This document shows positions 1 to 5,018 of a stretch of DNA of 5,018 nt, in pieces. Under the pieces are notes generated by a model that was given only the letters and a program-made list of their open reading frames with translations, had not been told where the DNA came from and did no database searches. Position 1 is the first letter of the stretch. The number at the start of each line of letters is the position of its first letter. Origin of the DNA: Polaromonas sp. (GTDB lineage Bacteria > Pseudomonadota > Gammaproteobacteria > Burkholderiales > Burkholderiaceae_C). The stretch lies in NCBI GenBank assembly GCA_028292345.1, contig JAQGMN010000019.1, forward strand, positions 1 through 5,018, read 5' to 3'. Both the position numbers and the translations under genes were made by a program.

Positions 1-666
1 TCCCTGGTCATGTGTCCGTCGGAGCCTGTCGTGCCGGTGGCCGGCGACAAGGACGGACGGCTGCCGATGCAGGCCGATGTGTCCGGCCTGACAGCGGTAG
101 ACAGCGCGTCGTTCGTCATCCTGAGCAATGAAGCCTCGGCCACGGGCCGTGAGCGCGACGCCGAGGTGGGCCTGTTGATGTCGTGCAGGATCGCGGACCA
201 GTTCAAGGGCGCGGCGTCGGTCGAGTCCGCCGACGCGAAATACCGGCTTGGACTGCACTATGCAAACCGGAGCCTGCATGAAGGGCCTGCGGCTGCGCAG
301 AACCGGGACGAATTGCTGGCACGCGCGCAAACGCTGCTGGCCGACAGCCTGCTGACGTACACCACCCGCTTTGGCGACAGCGACGACAGGTCCCTGCTGG
401 CGGCCAGCGGGCTGGCGTCGGTCCGGCAGCGGCTGGTGCAAAAATCGCCGCCCGAACCCGCAACTCCCGTGCCCGCATCGCCGGGTACCAATGACGTGGC
501 TGGCGCGGGCAAACTGCCGCCGCCTTCGCCGCCTGGCGTTGCGGTCCAGGCGCCTGCCAGACCTCCACCGGCCCCTGAAGCCAGGGAGACTGCCATCCGA
601 ACCCCGCCTCCGCCCGCCATCAAGGAATGCCTTCCGGCCGTTGCCACGCTGGGGCTGTGCGATTGA
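1..666 (+). CDS. Unrecognised protein, 3' part: helical domain, proline-rich linker, Cys-bounded tail
   Basis: I do not recognise this family. The reading frame is open from the first base, so the gene probably starts left of the window; 221 residues are visible. An ATG at 10 is possible, but it has no visible Shine-Dalgarno and no signal peptide follows it. After a mixed N-terminal stretch, about nt 220-440 encodes Ala/Leu/Arg-rich sequence likely to form helices, faintly TPR-like (YRLGLHYANRSL, then LLARAQTLLADSLL). About nt 445-621 encodes a Pro/Ala-rich low-complexity linker of the kind seen in envelope or secreted proteins. The last residues, KECLPAVATLGLCD, hold two cysteines nine residues apart and resemble the tail of the downstream TAXI protein. 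The stop lies 26 bp before that gene's start on the same strand, so co-transcription is likely. GC-rich third positions and the clean junction make the coding call firm. Function is unknown; an extracytoplasmic location is inferred only from the linker, the cysteines and the neighbour. Confidence 0.75.
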   Translation, partial: SLVMCPSEPVVPVAGDKDGRLPMQADVSGLTAVDSASFVILSNEASATGRERDAEVGLLMSCRIADQFKGAASVESADAKYRLGLHYANRSLHEGPAAAQNRDELLARAQTLLADSLLTYTTRFGDSDDRSLLAASGLASVRQRLVQKSPPEPATPVPASPGTNDVAGAGKLPPPSPPGVAVQAPARPPPAPEARETAIRTPPPPAIKECLPAVATLGLCD

Positions 667-680
667 CCTTCATGAACCGA

Positions 681-685
681 AAGGA
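681..685 (+). promoter_or_regulatory. Ribosome binding site for the TAXI protein gene
   Basis: AAGGA lies 7 nt before the ATG at 693. It decides the start: the in-frame ATGs at 627 and 672 have no comparable site, the one at 627 lies inside the upstream gene, and only the ATG at 693 places a signal peptide directly at the N-terminus. Confidence 0.7.
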
Positions 686-692
686 AAACAGC

Positions 693-1745
693 ATGAAAAA
701 AACCCTTTGGAGCGTACTGCTGACAGCAGGAATGCTGGGCCATGCGCCGATGGCGGCGGCGCAAGTGAATTACAAAATCGTGACCGCTTCCGAGCGGGGC
801 ACCTACATCAAGATAGGGCGCGACCTTGCCCAGTTCGTCGCGCCCGCGGCGGACATCAAACTCGATGTGCTGCCGTCAGCCGGATCGGCCGAGAACGTGA
901 AACTGCTGCGCTACGAGCCCGGCGTCAAGCTGGCCCTGGTGCAGTCGGACGTCTTTCAGTCGTTTCTTGACATCGCAGCCGGGGGAAATTCCGCCGCCCG
1001 CACCTTGATACGGCCGCTGCGCGTGATCATGCCGCTCTACAACGAGGAAATTTACTTCATCGTGCGGGCCGATTCGGAGCGCAACTTCATCCACGAGATC
1101 AGGAACGCCAAGCTCAACGCAGGCGAGTCGGGAAGCGGCACGGCGCTGACATCGGCAACGCTGTACCGCCTGATGTTCAACGAGGCCATGCCCGACAGCG
1201 CCAGCTACCTTTCCAACGAAGAGGCTCTGGCCAAACTGGTCACCGACAAGACCCTTGACGTGGTCGCCGTCGTTGCCGGCCAGCCTGCCAAGCTGCTGAT
1301 GGACATGAAGCCCGAGTCGAGAAAGCTCATCAAGCTGCTCAAGTTCGACCCCGGCCATCCGTCCAGCGAGGCGGTTCTCAAGACCTATTTTCCCGCCAGC
1401 GTGCGCGCCAGCAATTACCCCAACCTGCTGGCAGCCGACATTCCGGGGCTGGCGGTCAAGGCGTTTCTGGTGACCTACGATTTCCAGCTCAAGGACACCG
1501 AAAGCCACCTGCGGGGCATGGCGCGCTCCCTGTGCCAGAATTTTTCACAGCTCAAGGAAAAAGGGCATCCGAAGTGGGGCGAGGTGGAACTGGCCCTGCC
1601 CGAACTGGGCCGTGGATGGGTCTACTATCCCCCGACGACGCGCGAGCTTCGGTCCTGTGTGGCCGAACTGGGTGCCGTGGCCAAATCCAGGCAGCCGGCC
1701 AGAATGTGCTCGCAGCAGGAACGCATCCTGGGCCTGTGCCCGTAG
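693..1745 (+). CDS. TAXI family TRAP-type solute-binding protein, periplasmic, with Cys-containing C-terminal extension
   Basis: Predicted exported binding protein of the TAXI (TRAP-associated extracytoplasmic immunogenic) family, 350 residues. Residues 1-23 form a clear Sec signal peptide: KK, a hydrophobic core, then AAA before Gln24 as the likely signal peptidase I site. The mature part follows the family plan: GTYIKIGRDLAQFV near the N-terminus, SAGSAENVKLL, LALVQSDVFQSF (the usual 'alv.sD' segment), GESGSGT in the middle, and LVTDKTLDVVAVVAGQPAKL corresponding to the family's 'dG.iDa....G.P' region. All four cysteines fall in the last 70 residues (281, 322, 339, 349), so up to two disulfides could staple the C-terminal part in the periplasm. 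The protein ends MCSQQERILGLCP, a tail mirrored in the upstream gene. TAXI proteins usually work with a fused DctQM permease; none is adjacent, since the next gene is convergent. It may therefore serve a distant permease or act as a sensor or scaffold. The ligand is unknown; the family is associated with carboxylates and amino acids such as glutamate. Family call firm, role uncertain. Confidence 0.88.
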   Translation: MKKTLWSVLLTAGMLGHAPMAAAQVNYKIVTASERGTYIKIGRDLAQFVAPAADIKLDVLPSAGSAENVKLLRYEPGVKLALVQSDVFQSFLDIAAGGNSAARTLIRPLRVIMPLYNEEIYFIVRADSERNFIHEIRNAKLNAGESGSGTALTSATLYRLMFNEAMPDSASYLSNEEALAKLVTDKTLDVVAVVAGQPAKLLMDMKPESRKLIKLLKFDPGHPSSEAVLKTYFPASVRASNYPNLLAADIPGLAVKAFLVTYDFQLKDTESHLRGMARSLCQNFSQLKEKGHPKWGEVELALPELGRGWVYYPPTTRELRSCVAELGAVAKSRQPARMCSQQERILGLCP

Positions 1746-1857
1746 CTCCGCCGCTTTCTCTTTAGCCTTTTAGCCGCCGGCCATCAACACGTCCAGCCGC
1801 CGCCGGTACACGGTCAACCGGATGAAGTCGGCAACCACCCCTGCCAGGCAAATGAAA
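1746..1857. other. Convergent intergenic gap without a clear terminator
   Basis: These 112 bp separate the stops of the TAXI gene (+) and the dehydrogenase gene (-). I found no strong GC hairpin followed by a T-run in either direction. The best inverted repeat is weak: CCGGT at 1803-1807 and ACCGG at 1817-1821 around a 9-nt loop. TTTAGCC occurs twice in near-tandem (1761-1767 and 1769-1775). On the minus strand one frame stays open from the dehydrogenase 3' end to a TAA at 1772-1770 and has coding-like third positions, but no start codon with a ribosome site was found for it. Confidence 0.6.
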
Positions 1858-2913
1858 TCAAAGGCTGGCGCCGACCTTGCCGGCGGCCAGGGCGATTTCC
1901 TGCCAGGTCTGGTGATCGATCTCGATGCCGTCCCGCTCGCGCTTGAGGCGCAGGGCGCGCTCGGGTTCGCCGGCAATCTGCACCTGGTCGAATCCGTCAG
2001 CCGGCGGGCTCTGGCGCAGCCAGTCCACGAACGCCAGGGCCTCGGCATCGAACGCCGCCTGGGTGCCGAGCTTCGCCGGATCGATCAGGATGGTCAGCAT
2101 GCTGTTGATGATCGCCCGGCCCTGGACGCTGGGCGAATGCCAGGTGCCGCCGCCGGTCAGCGCGCCGCCCAGCAGTTCGCAGGCCACCGCCAGCCCGTAG
2201 CCCTTGTGTTCGCCGAACGGCATCAAGGCGCCGAAAAAACCGTTCGGCTGCGGCACCACGACCACGCCGGGGTCGGTGGTCGGCTGGCCGTGCTCATCCA
2301 TCAGCAGGCCGGGCGCGACCTGCTTGCCCTGGTTGTAGGCGACGCGCATCTTGCCCTGGGCGACGCGGCTGGTGGCAAAGTCCAGAATGAAGGGCGACTG
2401 GCCCTTCAGCGGAATGCCGATGCAGCACGGGTTGGTGCCGAAGCGCCCGTCGGTTCCGCCCCAGGGCGCGACCACCGCGCGCGTCCTGACGTTGACGAAA
2501 TGCAGCGACACCAGCCCTTCGGCCACCGCCATCTCGGCGAAGTGGCCGATGCGCCCCAGGTGGTGCGATTCGGCCAGCGCCATGATGCAGCTGCCATGCG
2601 CCTTGGCCCGGGCCATGCCCAGCACCATCGCCTGCTCGCCAATCACCTGGCCGTAGCCGCGCCGGCCGTTCAGGCTGAGCAGGCTGCCGGCGTCCAGCAC
2701 CGTCTGCACGCTGGCATTGGGCGCCAGGCCGCCTTCGAGCACCGCATCGACATAGCGCGGCAGCATGCCCACGCCGTGCGAGTCGTGGCCGCTCAGGTTG
2801 GCCATGACGAGGTTGGCGGCGACTTTGCCGGCTTCTTCGGCCGAACTGCCTGCCGCTATTAAAACGCTAGCACACTGTGCCCGCAGGGTCTGCGCAGGAA
2901 TCACTTTTTGCAT
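1858..2913 (-). CDS. LDH2-family (malate/L-lactate/ureidoglycolate type) NAD(P)-dependent 2-hydroxyacid dehydrogenase
   Basis: Cytoplasmic oxidoreductase of the LDH2/MDH2 family (relatives: YiaK, AllD, DlgD, ComC and archaeal malate dehydrogenases), which interconverts 2-hydroxy and 2-oxo acids with NAD(P). It has 351 residues, normal for the family. Family motifs run in order: SGHDSHGVGMLPRY at 41-54, with the SHG histidine (46) expected to be catalytic and Arg53 conserved; ESHHLGRIGHF at 115-125; PWGGTDGRFGTNP at 150-162; DFATS at 178-182; and MPFGEHKGYGLA at 231-242, the usual GHKG.GL segment. The ATG at 2913 is chosen because GAAGG lies 6 nt upstream and the protein then begins at the family's usual N-terminus. 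The frame is open further upstream only as an overlap with the dehydratase gene. It starts 14 bp after the dehydratase stop, so it belongs to the same operon. The exact substrate is not readable: candidates include 2-oxo or 3-deoxy sugar acids, tartronate, malate and lactate. One oddity is the Cys-Cys pair at 163-164, where the family usually has hydrophobic or small residues. Confidence 0.9.
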   Translation of the reverse strand: MQKVIPAQTLRAQCASVLIAAGSSAEEAGKVAANLVMANLSGHDSHGVGMLPRYVDAVLEGGLAPNASVQTVLDAGSLLSLNGRRGYGQVIGEQAMVLGMARAKAHGSCIMALAESHHLGRIGHFAEMAVAEGLVSLHFVNVRTRAVVAPWGGTDGRFGTNPCCIGIPLKGQSPFILDFATSRVAQGKMRVAYNQGKQVAPGLLMDEHGQPTTDPGVVVVPQPNGFFGALMPFGEHKGYGLAVACELLGGALTGGGTWHSPSVQGRAIINSMLTILIDPAKLGTQAAFDAEALAFVDWLRQSPPADGFDQVQIAGEPERALRLKRERDGIEIDHQTWQEIALAAGKVGASL

Positions 2914-2919
2914 AAAAAA

Positions 2920-2924
2920 CCTTC
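2920..2924 (-). promoter_or_regulatory. Ribosome binding site for the LDH2-family dehydrogenase
   Basis: On the minus strand GAAGG is followed by six T residues and then ATG (2913-2911). The 6-nt spacing is suitable and the A/T-rich spacer should be unstructured. It sits just past the stop of the dehydratase gene and fixes the dehydrogenase start. Confidence 0.65.
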
Positions 2925-2927
2925 GAT

Positions 2928-4454
2928 TTACATGACCGCGCCGACCTGCCAGGGCACGAACTCGTTCTGGCCGTAGCCGTGCCGCTCGCTCTTGCTCTGC
3001 GCGCCCGAGGCGGTGGCCAGCACCTGCTCGAAAATCCGCTGGCCCATGTCCTGCACCGACACGCCGCCGTCGATGATCTCGCCGCAGTTGATGTCCATGT
3101 CTTCCTCCTGGCGCTGCCACAGCGCCGAGTTGGTCGCCAGTTTCAAGGACGGCGAGGGCGCGCAGCCGTAGGCCGAGCCGCGCCCGGTGGTGAAGCAGAT
3201 CACGTTGGCGCCGCCCGCGACCTGGCCGGTGGCGCTGACCGGGTCGTAGCCCGGCGTGTCCATGTAGACAAAGCCGTGCGCATCGACCGGCTCGGCGTAT
3301 TCGTACACCGCCTCCAGGTTGCTGGTGCCGCCCTTGGCGACCGCGCCCAGCGACTTTTCCAAAATGGTCGTCAGCCCGCCGGCCTTGTTGCCGGGCGAGG
3401 GGTTGTTGTTCATCTCGCCTTCGTTGATCTCGGTGTAGTGCTCCCACCATTTGATGCGGGCGATCAGCTTTTCGGCGATGTCCGGGCGCACCGCGCGGCG
3501 CGTGAGCAGGTGCTCGGCGCCGTAGATTTCGGGCGTCTCGCTCAGGATGGCGGTGCCGCCGTGGGCCACCAGCAAGTCCACCGCCGCGCCCAGCGCCGGA
3601 TTGGCGCTGATGCCCGAATAGCCGTCCGAGCCGCCGCACTGCAGGCCGATGGTGATGTGCGATGCGCTGCACGGCTCGCGCTTGACGTCGTTGGCGCGCG
3701 GCAGCATTTCCTTGACCAGCGCAATGCCTTTTTCCACCGTCTTGCGCGTGCCGCCGGTGTCCTGGATGTTGAAGACGCGGAAGTTGTCGCCCTCGCGCAG
3801 CGCACTGTGCGCCAGCCAGGCATTGATCTGGTTGGCCTCGCAGCCCAGGCCGACCACCACCACGCCGGCGAAGTTGGCATGCGTGGCATAGCCGGCCAGC
3901 GTGCGCTCCAGGATCTGCATGCCCATGCCCTCGGTGTCCATGCCGCAGCCGGTGCCGTGGGTCAGCGCCACCACGCCATCGACGTTCGGGAAACTTCCCA
4001 GCGCCGACGGGTTGGTCTGGCGCGAGAAATGGTCGGCAATCGCGCGCGCGGCGGTGGCCGAGCAGTTCACGCTCGACAAAATGCCGATGTAGTTGCGCGT
4101 CGCCACCCGGCCGTCGGTGCGCTTGATGCCCATGAAGGTCGCTTCGCGCAGCGGCGCGGGCGGCTTCACGTCGGCGCCGATGGCGTAGTCGCGGGCAAAG
4201 TCGCCCTTGCCCGGCCCCATGTCAAGGTTGTGGGTGTGCACATGCTCGCCGGGCGCTATTGGCCGGCTGGCAAAGCCGATGATCTGGTTGTAGCGCCGCA
4301 CCGGCTCGCCGGCCGCCAGCGCGCGCGTGGCCACCTTGTGGCCGGGCGGAATCAGGCCGCGCACGGTGATGTGCTCGACCTGCGTGCCGCCCACGAGCTG
4401 GGCACGGGCAATCAGCACATCGTCGGCGGGATGAAGGCGAATGAAGGGAATCAT
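2928..4454 (-). CDS. UxaA/GarD-family sugar-acid dehydratase (altronate/galactarate dehydratase type)
   Basis: Cytoplasmic dehydratase removing water from a sugar acid to give a 2-keto-3-deoxy acid. Its 508 residues compare with about 495 for E. coli UxaA and 523 for GarD, so it is full length. Residues about 10-90 form the SAF domain, with GHKVA at 38-42 and HVHTHN at 71-76, close to the HVHAHN of UxaA. The catalytic UxaA domain starts near 107: RTDGRVATRN (112-121), HGTGCG (166-171), VVGLGCE, QCGGSDGYSGISANP (272 on, Cys273), NPSPGNKAGG (351-360), FTTGRGSAYG (421-430) and KLATNS. Known members need a divalent metal, classically Fe2+ or Mn2+. Start ATG at 4454 follows a perfect GGAGGT 6 nt upstream. 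It lies between a TRAP permease gene and a dehydrogenase gene in one operon, supporting a catabolic role on an imported acid. The middle section resembles galactarate dehydratase at least as much as altronate dehydratase, so I give no symbol. Many distantly related members of this family are annotated simply as altronate dehydratase; the true substrate is open. Confidence 0.92.
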   Translation of the reverse strand: MIPFIRLHPADDVLIARAQLVGGTQVEHITVRGLIPPGHKVATRALAAGEPVRRYNQIIGFASRPIAPGEHVHTHNLDMGPGKGDFARDYAIGADVKPPAPLREATFMGIKRTDGRVATRNYIGILSSVNCSATAARAIADHFSRQTNPSALGSFPNVDGVVALTHGTGCGMDTEGMGMQILERTLAGYATHANFAGVVVVGLGCEANQINAWLAHSALREGDNFRVFNIQDTGGTRKTVEKGIALVKEMLPRANDVKREPCSASHITIGLQCGGSDGYSGISANPALGAAVDLLVAHGGTAILSETPEIYGAEHLLTRRAVRPDIAEKLIARIKWWEHYTEINEGEMNNNPSPGNKAGGLTTILEKSLGAVAKGGTSNLEAVYEYAEPVDAHGFVYMDTPGYDPVSATGQVAGGANVICFTTGRGSAYGCAPSPSLKLATNSALWQRQEEDMDINCGEIIDGGVSVQDMGQRIFEQVLATASGAQSKSERHGYGQNEFVPWQVGAVM

Positions 4455-4460
4455 GGGGTG

Positions 4461-4466
4461 ACCTCC
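4461..4466 (-). promoter_or_regulatory. Strong Shine-Dalgarno for the dehydratase gene
   Basis: GGAGGT on the minus strand, a perfect anti-16S match, followed by CACCCC and the ATG at 4454. It lies within the 30-bp gap after the TRAP permease stop and fixes the dehydratase start. It suggests that the dehydratase is translated efficiently and not only by coupling. Confidence 0.8.
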
Positions 4467-4484
4467 GGGTCCATCAAAAATCAG

Positions 4485-5018
4485 TCAATAAAACATCTTC
4501 GGCAGCCAGAGAACCGCCTTGGGGAAATAAGTGATGATGCCCAGGCTGACCAGCAAGGGCACGAGCCACGGAAGGATGGCCATGGTGGTGCGCTCGACCG
4601 ACAGCTTGGCGACACGCGCCAGCACGAACAGCACCATGCCCATGGGCGGGTGCAGCAGGCCGATCATCAAATTGAGCACCATCACCAGCCCAAAATGCAC
4701 CGGGTCGATGCCCAGCTTCTGCGTGATCGGCAGCAGGATGGGCACCAGAATGGTGATGGCGGCGGTCGGCTCCAGGAAGCAGCCGACGAACAGCATCAGC
4801 AGGTTGGCCAGCAGCAAAAACACCCACGCTTCCTGCGTGAAACCGAGCACCCATTCGGCAATGCCGGCGGTCACGCCGGTGGCGGTCAGCATCCAGCCGA
4901 AGATCGACGCGGCGGCGACGATGAACAGCACCGTGGACGTGGTTTCGACCGTGTCCAGGCAGACCTTGACGAACAGCTTGAACTTGAGCGTGCGGTACCA
5001 GGCAAAGCCCAGCACCAT
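4485..5018 (-). CDS. TRAP transporter large permease subunit, DctM family (C-terminal part)
   Basis: C-terminal 177 or so residues of the large inner-membrane subunit of a tripartite ATP-independent periplasmic transporter, which moves carboxylates inward using a sodium gradient together with a periplasmic DctP protein and the small subunit DctQ. The family is about 425 residues, so roughly 250 N-terminal residues lie beyond the right edge; the Met at the very edge is internal. About five hydrophobic segments are visible. Numbering from the edge, GCFLEPTAAI (79-88) and VPILLPI, then LGIDPVHFGLVMVLNLMIGLL (102-122), are hallmark DctM sequences. The following element reads HPPMG where most DctM proteins have TPPVG. 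The stop at 4487-4485 is 30 bp before the dehydratase start, so the transporter and enzyme genes form one operon. Its substrate is presumably the acid handled by those enzymes. The TAXI binding protein on the other strand is unlikely to be its partner, because DctM permeases of this type pair with DctP proteins; this is inference. Confidence 0.9.
   Translation of the reverse strand: MVLGFAWYRTLKFKLFVKVCLDTVETTSTVLFIVAAASIFGWMLTATGVTAGIAEWVLGFTQEAWVFLLLANLLMLFVGCFLEPTAAITILVPILLPITQKLGIDPVHFGLVMVLNLMIGLLHPPMGMVLFVLARVAKLSVERTTMAILPWLVPLLVSLGIITYFPKAVLWLPKMFY

Noticed and set aside
1..15. Possible lipoprotein lipobox SLVMC at the left edge
   Set aside because: Met before the cysteine is not a usual -1 residue (Gly, Ala or Ser), and the preceding hydrophobic region is outside the window, so it cannot be supported.
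371..970. 199-residue open frame on the plus strand spanning the end of the first gene and the start of the TAXI gene
   Set aside because: It crosses a clear gene junction with a ribosome site and signal peptide, and its Arg/Pro-rich translation has no domain.
876..1508. 210-residue open frame on the minus strand
   Set aside because: It is antisense to the TAXI gene, whose motifs and signal peptide are clear; the minus product has no domain signature.
1803..1821. Inverted repeat CCGGT/ACCGG as a terminator
   Set aside because: The stem is only 5 bp with a 9-nt loop and no T-run on either side, so it is not a credible intrinsic terminator.
1822..2862. 346-residue open frame on the plus strand
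   Set aside because: It lies antisense to the dehydrogenase gene, has a composition typical of frame shadows in GC-rich DNA, and shows no recognisable motif.
2914..3672. Open-frame extension of the dehydrogenase frame upstream, giving a 604-residue reading on the minus strand
   Set aside because: The extension overlaps the well-supported dehydratase gene in another frame and its translation is Arg/Gly/His-rich, typical of a shadow. A good ribosome site and the family N-terminus place the start at 2913.
1858..4454. Interpretation as a sulfolactate pathway (SuyAB lyase with ComC-type dehydrogenase)
   Set aside because: The dehydratase is a single chain with SAF and UxaA domains and a CGGSD motif as in altronate/galactarate dehydratases, whereas sulfolactate sulfo-lyase is normally two separate subunits. 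No sulfite-handling or exporter gene is seen.

Overview
The window is GC-rich with strongly GC-biased third codon positions. Its gene content (a TRAP-type carboxylate transporter, an orphan TAXI-type periplasmic binding protein and a sugar-acid dehydratase operon) fits a betaproteobacterium of the Burkholderiales, most likely Comamonadaceae (Polaromonas, Rhodoferax or Variovorax type). That placement is inferred from gene style and composition, not from a marker gene.

Left part (1-1745, + strand): two co-oriented genes 26 bp apart. The first is the 3' part of an unrecognised gene: a probable helical domain, a long proline-rich linker and a short cysteine-bounded tail. The second is a complete 350-residue exported TAXI-family (TRAP-associated) solute-binding protein. 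No TRAP membrane gene accompanies it here. Both proteins end in the same kind of tail, C-x6-LGLC-x-stop, with the two cysteines nine residues apart. This is the most unusual signal in the window and suggests that the two products share a processing step, a partner or a fold at the C-terminus.

Middle (1746-1857): a 112-bp convergent intergenic gap with no convincing terminator. Its minus strand carries a short stretch that looks like coding sequence just past the dehydrogenase stop.

Right part (1858-5018, - strand): an operon read right to left. It holds the C-terminal part of a TRAP transporter large membrane subunit (DctM family, entering from the right edge), then a 508-residue UxaA/GarD-type sugar-acid dehydratase, then a 351-residue LDH2-family NAD(P)-dependent 2-hydroxyacid dehydrogenase. 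The gaps are 30 and 14 bp, and each downstream gene has a good Shine-Dalgarno. The simplest reading is import of a hydroxylated carboxylate (probably a sugar acid) by the TRAP transporter, dehydration to a 2-keto-3-deoxy acid, and a redox step by the dehydrogenase. The substrate cannot be read from sequence. TRAP subunits P and Q and any regulator probably lie beyond the right edge.

Apart from the shared C-terminal tail, the window looks like ordinary catabolic and transport content.
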